Of a stretch of DNA of 36,099 nt, positions 25,000 through 32,399 are shown one piece after another; position 1 is the stretch's first letter; each line of letters begins with the position of its first letter. The notes beneath the pieces were generated by a model that was given only the letters and a program-made list of their open reading frames with translations, was not told where the DNA came from and did no database searches. A program made the position numbers and the translations under genes. Origin of the DNA: Gammaproteobacteria bacterium (GTDB lineage: Bacteria; Pseudomonadota; Gammaproteobacteria; Steroidobacterales; Steroidobacteraceae); contig JAIBJM010000021.1 in the NCBI GenBank assembly GCA_020029535.1, positions 1 to 36,099 of the forward strand, read 5' to 3'.

Positions 25000-25040
25000 G
25001 CCCCGGCAACATCGGGCTGCACCGCACCCGCGCCCGAACT

Positions 25041-25054
25041 ATACTGTGCAGTAT
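25041..25054 (+). promoter_or_regulatory. Palindrome overlapping a -10 box before the DUF6152 gene
   Basis: ATACTG-TG-CAGTAT (6-bp arms) overlaps TATACT at 25040-25045, a near-consensus -10 sequence, 60 bases before the DUF6152 start. A repressor bound here would block transcription. The half CAGTATGGT (25049-25057) recurs at 24289-24297, just upstream of the receptor remnant start, so one regulator (perhaps the adjacent TetR) may have bound both. Confidence 0.45.
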
Positions 25055-25104
25055 GGTTGGGGGGGTCCCTGCCAGCACATCGTCCTCAATTGAGGTGCAG
25101 TTCC

Positions 25105-25515
25105 ATGAAGCTGAGCCGTTCCAGATTCCTGCTGGCGGGTGTGGCTCTGTGCAGTGTTGCAACCACTGCGCTGGCGCATCATTCCTTTGCCGGTGTCTTT
25201 GACGTGAACAAGCCCGTCACGGTCACGGGCACCATCGCCAAGATCGAATGGATAAACCCTCACTCCTACTTCTACGTGGACGTCAAGGAAAAGGGCGAAA
25301 CCGTGCGGTGGGCATTCGAAAGCCTGCCTCCAAGCATGTTCAAGCACACCGGGTTGAAGCGGGAGATGCTGCCTCTGGGCGCTGAGGTTACGGTCAACGG
25401 CTACGCGGCCAAGGATGGCACCAAGGCACTGGGATGGGTGAAAAGGTTTACCTTCGCCGACGGCCGGGTCATCCAGGTGACGGGCGACAATCCGGCCGAG
25501 GCCGAGGGTAAATAA
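25105..25515 (+). CDS. DUF6152 family exported protein
   Basis: A 136-residue protein with a clear signal peptide (RFLLAGVALCSVATTALA) cut just before HHSFAGVFD, so the mature protein begins with two histidines. The body VTVTGTIAKIEWINPHSYFYVDVKEKGE then RWAFESLPP is the DUF6152 pattern, a small beta-rich periplasmic family of unknown function. ATG at 25105 has GAGG nine bases upstream. It is followed by an exported protein of unknown family and an exported hydrolase, likely one operon. Such DUF6152 genes often occur with genes for aromatic or steroid breakdown (my recollection, not tested here). Confidence 0.82.
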   Translation: MKLSRSRFLLAGVALCSVATTALAHHSFAGVFDVNKPVTVTGTIAKIEWINPHSYFYVDVKEKGETVRWAFESLPPSMFKHTGLKREMLPLGAEVTVNGYAAKDGTKALGWVKRFTFADGRVIQVTGDNPAEAEGK

Positions 25516-25559
25516 GTCGGGTCGGCACCCGCTACCGTTAAAACAGAAGGGGGCAAATC

Positions 25560-26450
25560 GTGTCGGACAAACTCTCTGGGCGCATGTTGCGGGTCGTGGT
25601 TGGCACTGCATTGCTGGTGCCTGCTGCGCTCGCGTTGGGCGCGACGCCAGCATTTCCGGGTCCGAGCCAGGAAACGTTGGCACGCATAGCCAAGGCTTCG
25701 GAACAGCCGACGCCGAAAACCGCCAGCGGTACAGCCGATTTCAGTGGGCACTGGGCGCCCGCGCAACGGTTCGTCCTGCCCATTCTCGCCGCGGGCAAGG
25801 TGGTCACAGACGACGGCCGTACCACCGCTCCCATCGCTGCACCCGAGAGTCAGGAGCAGCAGTTCAACAAGACCGGAATCGCCTTCCGCCTCGCCAATCC
25901 GGGAATGCGTCCGGAATACAAGGCTGAGTACGCCGCCAAGGCCAGGTCGAACTTTGAACGGGCCAACCTTCTCGACCCCAGCTTCAGCTGCCAGCCACTT
26001 GGCGTGCCGCGCATGGGCGCGCCCACCGAGATTGTGCAGACGGCCAGCGCCGTGTACTTCCTCTATCAGACGCGCAACATCTACCGCGTGGTGCCAATCG
26101 ACGGGCGTCCGCACAATCCGGATGCCGAACGCATGCCGATGGGCGATTCGATTGGCCGCATCGAGGGCGATACGCTGATCGTGGACGTGACCAACCTGCC
26201 TGATAACGACGAAACCTGGCTCGACATGGACGGCAGTTTCCACAGCAAGGACACACATGTGATCGAGCGTTTCACGCGCAAGGGCAATGTCCTGACCTAC
26301 GCCGTGACCATGGAAGATCCCTACTTCGTTCGACCGTTCACGCCCCGACCGGTCACGCTGTTGCGGAGCAATGCCACGGAACATGCCTCCGAGGACTACG
26401 CCTGCATCGAGCGCGACCGGCCGCACATGGTGACCACAGAACGTCACTAA
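25560..26450 (+). CDS. Exported protein of unknown function (DUF6152-linked)
   Basis: A 296-residue protein I cannot assign to a named domain. A hydrophobic N-terminal stretch (RVVVGTALLVPAALALGA) suggests a signal peptide. The mature part has FSGHWAPAQRFVLPIL, SFSCQPLGVPRMGAPTEIVQ, YFLYQTRNIYRVVPIDGRPHN, a glycine-rich GDSIGRIEGDTLIVDVTNL, then DTHVIERFTRKGNVLTYAVTMEDP. The latter pattern (RIEGDTLIVDV, HVIERF) recurs in exported hypothetical proteins of Steroidobacter and sphingomonads, usually beside DUF6152 genes. Start GTG at 25560 follows a GGGGG stretch; ATG at 25584 is possible. Likely co-transcribed with the genes on both sides (44 and 9 bases). Confidence 0.7.
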   Translation: MSDKLSGRMLRVVVGTALLVPAALALGATPAFPGPSQETLARIAKASEQPTPKTASGTADFSGHWAPAQRFVLPILAAGKVVTDDGRTTAPIAAPESQEQQFNKTGIAFRLANPGMRPEYKAEYAAKARSNFERANLLDPSFSCQPLGVPRMGAPTEIVQTASAVYFLYQTRNIYRVVPIDGRPHNPDAERMPMGDSIGRIEGDTLIVDVTNLPDNDETWLDMDGSFHSKDTHVIERFTRKGNVLTYAVTMEDPYFVRPFTPRPVTLLRSNATEHASEDYACIERDRPHMVTTERH

Positions 26451-26459
26451 GGAGAAACG

Positions 26460-27479
26460 ATGAAACGCACACTCCTGTCTTTCGCTGCGGGCGTCGCTGT
26501 GACGGGTTTTGCCGTGCTCGCCGCTGCCCAGGGCCTGCGGCCACCCGAGCCACCGAGCCTGTTCAAGCAGCCGGTTCTCGATTTGGGCGCAGTCAACATG
26601 ATGCCCGACATCGTCTTCTCTCAATCCATGGGGTACCGGCCCCTGAAGCTGGATCTTTATCGGCCCAAGCAACAGAAAGGACCGCTGCCGGTCGTTCTCT
26701 GGTTGCATGGTGGAGCGTGGATGCTCGGCGATCAGCGCGGCGCGGCGTTCGCGGGAATCGACATGCCTGCCACGCTCGCCGGGATGGCGGGGCGCGGTTA
26801 CGTCGTCGCCAGTGTGCAATACCGGCTCGCAGCAGAGGCAAAATTTCCGGCGCAAATCCAGGACGTGCGCACGGCAGTGCGATGGCTGAAGCGCAACGCC
26901 GCTGCCTACGGCATCGATCCGGGCAAGGTTTTCCTGTGGGGCGGCTCCGCCGGAGGCTATCTTGCCGCATTGACGGGTGTGAGCTGCGGAGATGCCGGCC
27001 TCGAAGCGCCGCCTGCACCGCCGCTCCCCGGAACTCCGCCGGCGCCGCCGGCCGGCCCGGGCTCTGAATGCGTACAGGGTGTCATGGCGTTCTATCCGGT
27101 GATCGATCTGCCTGAGGTTTCCAAGAGTCCCTCGGGCTTTCCCGGCGAAAGCCCCGAGCAGCGCCTGATGGGATGCCCGATCCAGTCATGTCCGGCAGAT
27201 CGGCTCGCACTGGCGAGCGTACTTGGCCATGTTGACGCCAAAGATCCGCCGTTCCTGATCGCTCACGGCGACGCGGACAAAACGGTTTCAATCGGTCAGA
27301 GCAGATTGCTCGATGACGCACTCAAGGCCAAGGGCGTGCCGGTCGAATTCATCGTCGTACCCGGCGGCGTGCATGTGTTTCCGGCCAACAACGTACCCGA
27401 AGCAAAGCGCAAGGAACTGATGGAGCGCGTCTATTCCTTCCTGGACAGGAATTCCGGCAAGGCGGCGGCGGGAAACTGA
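26460..27479 (+). CDS. Exported alpha/beta hydrolase (feruloyl-esterase-like, BD-FAE type)
   Basis: A 339-residue serine hydrolase with signal peptide (about residues 1-24). The oxyanion-hole motif is LHGGAWMLGD (82-91), the nucleophile is S163 in WGGSAGGYLAA, the acid is probably D273 in AHGDADKTV, and the histidine is H305 in PGGVHVFP. The HGGAW form and YRLAAEAKFPAQIQDVRTAVRWL place it with the carboxylesterases that include bacterial feruloyl esterases. A Pro-rich insertion (184-200) and several Cys make the cap unusual. Next to hydroxycinnamate-CoA genes, release of ferulate or a related acid from esters in the envelope is the likely role (inference). ATG follows AAGGAG. The 74 bases to the convergent marR stop hold nothing evident. 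Confidence 0.85.
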   Translation: MKRTLLSFAAGVAVTGFAVLAAAQGLRPPEPPSLFKQPVLDLGAVNMMPDIVFSQSMGYRPLKLDLYRPKQQKGPLPVVLWLHGGAWMLGDQRGAAFAGIDMPATLAGMAGRGYVVASVQYRLAAEAKFPAQIQDVRTAVRWLKRNAAAYGIDPGKVFLWGGSAGGYLAALTGVSCGDAGLEAPPAPPLPGTPPAPPAGPGSECVQGVMAFYPVIDLPEVSKSPSGFPGESPEQRLMGCPIQSCPADRLALASVLGHVDAKDPPFLIAHGDADKTVSIGQSRLLDDALKAKGVPVEFIVVPGGVHVFPANNVPEAKRKELMERVYSFLDRNSGKAAAGN

Positions 27480-27553
27480 AGCCCGCGCGGGCGAAGCACT
27501 CGCTATGTGAGACGATGCGGCGGCGTCGAAACGGGACATGGGCAATCCCTCCG

Positions 27554-28000
27554 TCAGCCTCGAGCTGTACGCGCGGGTTCGTCTGCATCTTCGGACCAGA
27601 TCGCCCGCAGCCCCTTCAGGAAAGCGCTGCGGTGCGCTGCCGGTATCCTGTTCAGCAAGGCCGCCTCATGCGCCGCGACAGCTTTCTTGACCCGGGCGGT
27701 CAGTGCACGGCCTGCGGCCGTCAACGCCAGTCTGTGCGAGCGCCCGTCAACCGCCTCACGTTCGATCAGGTTCCGGTCTTCGAGCCGTGATGCCAGGGGC
27801 GTCATATTGGCGCTGGCTATATCGAGCAGCCGGCCGATGTCGCTTTGCGTGGCGCCAGGATTGGCGTCGATGATCTGCAGCACCGTTGCTTCAGAAGGCC
27901 GCAGATTCAGGAGTTCCAGTCTGCCGGCGAGGTCCGCCATGGCGGCCGCCGACGCGCGGCGCAGCAGATAGCCGGGATACCCCATTAAAGGATCGATCAC
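27554..28000 (-). CDS. MarR-family regulator (FerC-like)
   Basis: A 148-residue winged-helix regulator. The recognition region ATQSDIGRLLDIASANMTPLASRLEDRNLIERE and the wing DGRSHRLALTAAGRAL are typical of MarR. The start is GTG at 28000 with AAGGAGG ten bases upstream; ATG at 27985 lacks one. It is divergent from the hydratase-lyase and CoA synthetase genes, as ferC is from ferBA in Sphingobium SYK-6. There a MarR-type repressor is released by hydroxycinnamoyl-CoA. A perfect inverted repeat in the shared promoter region is the probable binding site. Specific inducer here is inferred. Confidence 0.9.
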   Translation of the reverse strand: MIDPLMGYPGYLLRRASAAAMADLAGRLELLNLRPSEATVLQIIDANPGATQSDIGRLLDIASANMTPLASRLEDRNLIEREAVDGRSHRLALTAAGRALTARVKKAVAAHEAALLNRIPAAHRSAFLKGLRAIWSEDADEPARTARG

Positions 28001-28044
28001 TGTGGTGGCGCCTCCTTCATCGACAAATTTGCTGAGCCCGGTGT

Positions 28045-28067
28045 TATTGCTATATCGTATAGCAATA
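28045..28067. promoter_or_regulatory. Perfect inverted repeat in marR-ferB promoter region (probable operator)
   Basis: Arms TATTGCTATA and TATAGCAATA flank the 3-base centre TCG with no mismatch, in the 166-base gap between divergent genes. The repeat covers TATATC (28051-28056), which with TTGCTG (28029-28034) forms a possible sigma-70 promoter (16-base spacer) toward ferB. It lies 45 bases from the marR start, so binding could repress both directions. Confidence 0.75.
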
Positions 28068-28166
28068 CTGAATTGTCACGCAACTTCAGAGCGGGGGAAC
28101 TGCGCCGGATCGCCGCGGAAACCCGGCCCGGACATTATCCGGTCTGATTTCAATCGAGGAGTCAAA

Positions 28167-29033
28167 GTGAGCAACCAACCTCAAGCCCCGACGGAACGTG
28201 CCGAAGCGGACACCGTTGCCTGCAGTGTCAGCGACGGAATCGCCTGGGTGAAATTCAATCGCCCCGAAAAACGCAATGCCATGAACCCGAAGCTCAACCG
28301 GCAGATGCTGCGCGTGATCGAAGAACTCGAATTCCGCAGCGATGTGGGGGTACTGGTACTGTCCGGCGAAGGCGCGGCCTGGTCGGCGGGCATGGATCTC
28401 AAGGAATATTTCCGCGAAAACGAAGCCAGGGGCCTCGATGCCATACGTCAGGCGCAGCGTGAATGCTATGGCCTGTGGCGGCGGTTACGCTGGTATCAGA
28501 AACCCACCATTGCGATGGTGAATGGCTGGTGTTTCGGCGGTGGTTACACGCCTCTGTTCGGCTGCGATCTGGCGTTCGCCGCGGAAGAAGCACAGTTCGG
28601 TCTGTCCGAAGTCAACTGGGGCATTATTCCCGGCGGCGGGGCTACCAAGATCGCCCGCGAACTGCTCTCGTTCCGCCGCGCCATGTATCACGCCCTGATG
28701 GGTGAGAACATCGACGGCCGCACCGCGGCGGAATGGGGCCTGGTGAACGAAGCGGTGCCGCTGGCACAACTTCAGGCCCGCGTCGAACAGGTGGCGCGCG
28801 CGCTGTTGGCAAAGAACCCGGTGGCGCTCAAGGCGACCAAAGACGCCATCCGCCGTGTCGGCGAGATGACTTACGACAACGCCGAAGACTATCTGGTACG
28901 CGCCCAGGAAGCGGCAAACTTCCACGACAACGAAGGCCGCAAAGAGGGCATGAAGCAGTTCATCGACGACAAGACTTACAAGCCGGGACTGGCTGCATAC
29001 GATAAATCGAAGCGAACCGAAGGAAAACGTTGA
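28167..29033 (+). CDS. ferB: Hydroxycinnamoyl-CoA hydratase-lyase (feruloyl-CoA type)
   Basis: A crotonase-fold enzyme of 288 residues. It is expected to hydrate feruloyl-, coumaroyl- or caffeoyl-CoA and cleave the product to an aromatic aldehyde and acetyl-CoA. It follows Pseudomonas HCHL closely: FNRPEKRNAMNPKLNRQML, AWSAGMDLKEYFRE (Y81), KPTIAMVNGWCFGGGYTP, FGLSEVNWGI (E148), NAEDYL (Y242), and GMKQFIDDKTYKPGL. Where HCHL has FSPL, this protein has YTPL, so the active-site Ser seems replaced by Thr128 (from memory of HCHL). GTG at 28167 has GAGGA six bases upstream; an earlier in-frame ATG at 28002 lies in the operator region and is rejected. The next gene starts 1 base after the stop. Confidence 0.92.
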   Translation: MSNQPQAPTERAEADTVACSVSDGIAWVKFNRPEKRNAMNPKLNRQMLRVIEELEFRSDVGVLVLSGEGAAWSAGMDLKEYFRENEARGLDAIRQAQRECYGLWRRLRWYQKPTIAMVNGWCFGGGYTPLFGCDLAFAAEEAQFGLSEVNWGIIPGGGATKIARELLSFRRAMYHALMGENIDGRTAAEWGLVNEAVPLAQLQARVEQVARALLAKNPVALKATKDAIRRVGEMTYDNAEDYLVRAQEAANFHDNEGRKEGMKQFIDDKTYKPGLAAYDKSKRTEGKR

Positions 29034-29034
29034 C

Positions 29035-31164
29035 GTGAACGCGGCAGTTCGTCCCGACGCGCAGCGCATCGAACGTTTGTTGAAACCGCGTTCGGTGGCC
29101 ATCGTCGGCGCCTCGTCGACGCCGGGCGCGCTGGGCGCCTCGGTCATCGCCAATCTGGATCGCATGGGATTTGCCGGCAACGTCCACCTTGTCAATCCCA
29201 ATCGCCAGGAGATCGGCGGACGGCGCTGCCTGAAGTCGGTCGATGAGCTGCCGCTGGGTGTCGATGCCGCGGTGCTTGCCATTCCGCGGGCCGCGGTAAT
29301 CGAGACCATCAAGGCGCTGGTCCGTCGTCAGGTCGGCGCGGCAATCATTTTTTCCGCCGGCTTCGCCGAAGGCGGCGAACAGGGACTCGATGAGCAGCGC
29401 GAAATCGCACGCATAGCCGCGAACAGCGGTCTGGTGATCGAGGGTCCGAATTGCCTGGGCCTGGTCAACTATGTCGACGGCATTGCACTGACTTTCGTTG
29501 AAACGCCGGCGATCGCGCTCGGTGCGCGCCGGGGCGTAGGCATCGTTTCGCAAAGCGGCGCCATGGCTTGTGTACTCAACGTCATGCTCACCAGCCGCGA
29601 CCTCGGTATCTCCTACTCCATATCTACCGGCAACGAGGCGGCCAGCGGCGTTGAGGATTACGTCGAATACTTGCTTGATGATCCCAAGACGCAGGTCATC
29701 GGCATGATCGTCGAGCAGCTCCGGCAACCGCGGCGATTTCTTGCGCTTGCGCGTCGTGCCCGCGACTGCGGCAAACGCATCGTCCTGCTGCATCCGGGTC
29801 GCAGCAGTGCGGCGCGCGAGTCGGCGGCGACGCATACCGGCGCCATGGCCGGCGACTACGGGATCATGCGCACCCAGGTCGAGCGCCAGAGCGTGTTGCT
29901 GGTCGACAATCTCGAACAACTCGGGGACGTGCTCGAACTGGCTTCGCGCTGTCGCGTGAGTCGTGTAGGCGGCACAGCTGTGGTGACCGACTCCGGTGCA
30001 TTCAAGGCCCTCACGCTGGATTTGTGCGAAGAGATTGGCCTGGAGTTGCCGGCCCTGAGCAATGCCAGCGCGCCGCCGCTGCGTGCCGTGATGCCGGAGT
30101 TCGTTCCGGTCAGCAATCCCCTCGATCTCACGGCGCAGGCCCTGGTGGATCCGGATCTATACCGTCGGACTTTGACTGCCTTGTTGCAGGATGACCGCTT
30201 CGACAGCATTGTCCTCGGCATCATTCAGACGGATCCGACCACGTCGGATCTCAAGTTTCCGCCCATCATCGCTGCACTCAAGGAACTCAAAACAAAAAAG
30301 CTGGTGATCGTTGCCGGACTCGACGAGGGTGCGGTGGTGCCCGCCGCGTATATCGAGCAACTGCGCGCGCTCGACGTGGCGTATTTCCCCACCGCCGATC
30401 GCGTCTACCGCGCGCTTGCGCAGTTCGCCGCCCTGGCGAAACGTGATCTTGCGGTGTGGGATGCCTCGCCGCTGCCTCTTGCCGACAAATTGCCGCGCCA
30501 GGCGACGATCCCGGAATATCGGGCGAAGGAATTGTTGGCGCCGTTGGGCTTCAGGTTTCCGGCTGGACGTTTTGTGACCACGCTGGAGGAAGCGCAGCGC
30601 GCAGCAAAGACGATCGGTTTTCCGGTCGCGCTCAAGGCGCAATCGGCCGATCTGCCCCACAAGAGCGATGCCGGCGGTGTGGTACTGGACCTGCGCGATG
30701 CGGATTCGGTTGCCGCAGGCTGGAAAAAGCTGCATGCCAACATCGCCCATCATCGGCCGGGCCTGGTACTGGACGGTGTGCTGGTCGAAAAAATGGGCCG
30801 GCGTGGGGTCGAATTGATCGTCGGTGCACGCAACGATCCGGATTGGGGTCCGGTCATTCTGGCGGGCTTCGGCGGCGTGCAGGCAGAAATCCTGCAGGAC
30901 GTGCGCCTGCTCACACCCGATCTGACCCTCGATGGAATCGTGCGCGAACTCCATCTGCTCAAAAGCGGCGTCTTGCTGCGAGGATTCCGCGGTTCGCCGG
31001 AACTGGATGTGAGAGCGGTCGCCGAAATAATTTCTCGACTGGGCCGTCTGTTGCGGGCCGAGCCTTCGATCCGCGAAATCGACCTCAATCCGTTGATGAC
31101 ATATCCGCTGGGAGAAGGCGCCATGGCTCTTGACGCTTTGATGTTGATCGAAGGTGAAGCATGA
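29035..31164 (+). CDS. ferA: NDP-forming acyl-CoA synthetase, probably feruloyl-CoA synthetase
   Basis: A 709-residue single-chain acyl-CoA synthetase of the ADP-forming type. An N-terminal CoA-binding Rossmann domain (SVAIVGASSTPGALG at 20-34) is followed by a succinyl-CoA-ligase-like domain with GIVSQSGAMA and the phospho-His H267 in AATHTGAMAGDYG. A C-terminal ATP-grasp domain (about 490-705) shows FPVALKAQSADLPHKSDAGGV and ends in EIDLNPLMTYP. This architecture, and its place after the hydratase-lyase, matches FerA of Sphingobium SYK-6, unlike the AMP-forming Fcs enzymes of pseudomonads. It would activate the free hydroxycinnamate. GTG at 29035 follows AAGGA. Its stop overlaps the permease start as ATGA. 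Confidence 0.87.
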   Translation: MNAAVRPDAQRIERLLKPRSVAIVGASSTPGALGASVIANLDRMGFAGNVHLVNPNRQEIGGRRCLKSVDELPLGVDAAVLAIPRAAVIETIKALVRRQVGAAIIFSAGFAEGGEQGLDEQREIARIAANSGLVIEGPNCLGLVNYVDGIALTFVETPAIALGARRGVGIVSQSGAMACVLNVMLTSRDLGISYSISTGNEAASGVEDYVEYLLDDPKTQVIGMIVEQLRQPRRFLALARRARDCGKRIVLLHPGRSSAARESAATHTGAMAGDYGIMRTQVERQSVLLVDNLEQLGDVLELASRCRVSRVGGTAVVTDSGAFKALTLDLCEEIGLELPALSNASAPPLRAVMPEFVPVSNPLDLTAQALVDPDLYRRTLTALLQDDRFDSIVLGIIQTDPTTSDLKFPPIIAALKELKTKKLVIVAGLDEGAVVPAAYIEQLRALDVAYFPTADRVYRALAQFAALAKRDLAVWDASPLPLADKLPRQATIPEYRAKELLAPLGFRFPAGRFVTTLEEAQRAAKTIGFPVALKAQSADLPHKSDAGGVVLDLRDADSVAAGWKKLHANIAHHRPGLVLDGVLVEKMGRRGVELIVGARNDPDWGPVILAGFGGVQAEILQDVRLLTPDLTLDGIVRELHLLKSGVLLRGFRGSPELDVRAVAEIISRLGRLLRAEPSIREIDLNPLMTYPLGEGAMALDALMLIEGEA

Positions 31165-32399
31165 ACGCCTCGCCGCACGCACGCGATCATCGCCTGAATA
31201 TTCTGCTGTGCCTGCTGGTTGCGTTCTCCGAGGGAATCGATTTGCAGGCCGCAGGCGTGGCCGCCGCGGGTATCGTCGGCGAATTCAAGCCGGTTGCCGC
31301 AACGATGGGTACATTCTTCAGTGCCAGTACCCTGGGCTTGTTCTTCGGTGCTTTGATCGGCGGCAGGTTTTCGGATCGTCGGGGACGCAAGGACGCTCTG
31401 GTGACCTCGGTCATCGTCTTCGGCGTGTTCTCGCTGTTGACGGCCTGCGCCTGGGACATGACCTCGTTGACCTGCGCAAGGCTGCTGACAGGTTTGGGAC
31501 TGGGTGGTGCCTTGCCCAATCTGATTGCGCTGGTGGCGGAAAGCAGCAGCGAACATCGTCGCAGCGCAAATGTGGCGATGGTTTACGCCGGCACGCCTCT
31601 GGGGGGTGCGGCGATCAGCCTGATCAGCATGCTGAGTCCGACCGGGTCGTGGCGCTGGATGTTCATCGTCGGCGGCATCGTGCCGTTGTTGATCGTGCCC
31701 ATCATGATGCGTCACCTGAGCGAATCGCCGGATTTCCTGGCAGCGCGTGCGAGTGCCGGCGGCGGCGTCAAACCGGTTCCCGCCGGCAGACTATTCACGG
31801 TGTTTGCAGAGAAGCGCGCTCTGCGCACCTTGTTGCTCTGGGGCAGTTTCTTTTTTGCCATGCTGACTCTGTATCTACTGCTCAATTGGCTGCCGACGCT
31901 GCTGGTCGACAAGGGATTGAGCAAATCGGGGGCGGGGCTGGCGCAAATCGGGTTCAACGTCGGCGGTGCGACTGCGTGCCTGCTGGTGGGATCTTTGCTG
32001 GAAAGCCGTTGGCGTCGCACCGGCGTCACCGGCATGTTTATCGTCTTGCCGTTGCTGCTCGCATCCCTGGCGGGCGCGCGCCCACAGATGGTTGAAGTGG
32101 CGCTGATCGTGTTCTTGCTGGGCGGTGTCATGATGGCGTCGCAGGCGTTCCTGTATGCCACCTCCTCCGTGTGTTACCCGGTCCTGATGCGCGGGCTGGG
32201 CGTGGGGCTCGCGGTGGCGGTCGGCCGGATCGGTTCCATCGCAGGACCCCAGTGGGGCGGAGCGCTCAAGACTATGGGCTATACTTCGCAGCAGTTGCTG
32301 CTGAGCCTGATACCCGTCGTCATTGGCACCGGCATATGCGCTGTCCTGCTGGTCTGGTTACTGCCGCCGCGGGCGATCCACGGCGAAATCAAGTACTGA
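31161..32399 (+). CDS. MFS aromatic-acid permease (MhpT-like, AAHS family)
   Basis: A 412-residue, 12-helix proton-coupled permease. It resembles MhpT (phenylpropionate transporter) closely: LLVAFSEGIDLQAAGVAAAGI in helix 1 with the charged Glu/Asp pair, the loop motif GGRFSDRRGRKDAL, and RLLTGLGLGGALPNLIALVAE. PLLIVPIMMRHLSESPDF and a central loop follow. A coupled start after the CoA synthetase suggests it imports the same hydroxycinnamate. Its last 11 bases overlap the convergent kinase gene. Confidence 0.88.
   Translation: MNASPHARDHRLNILLCLLVAFSEGIDLQAAGVAAAGIVGEFKPVAATMGTFFSASTLGLFFGALIGGRFSDRRGRKDALVTSVIVFGVFSLLTACAWDMTSLTCARLLTGLGLGGALPNLIALVAESSSEHRRSANVAMVYAGTPLGGAAISLISMLSPTGSWRWMFIVGGIVPLLIVPIMMRHLSESPDFLAARASAGGGVKPVPAGRLFTVFAEKRALRTLLLWGSFFFAMLTLYLLLNWLPTLLVDKGLSKSGAGLAQIGFNVGGATACLLVGSLLESRWRRTGVTGMFIVLPLLLASLAGARPQMVEVALIVFLLGGVMMASQAFLYATSSVCYPVLMRGLGVGLAVAVGRIGSIAGPQWGGALKTMGYTSQQLLLSLIPVVIGTGICAVLLVWLLPPRAIHGEIKY

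Noticed and set aside
28002-28166. 55-residue N-terminal extension of the hydratase-lyase
   Set aside because: It would translate the divergent promoter and operator, and known homologues begin near the GTG at 28167, which has a good ribosome site.
23703-32399. Attachment-site repeat marking an island integrated at tRNA-Pro
   Set aside because: I found no copy of the tRNA 3' end and no integrase within the block; only position suggests integration.
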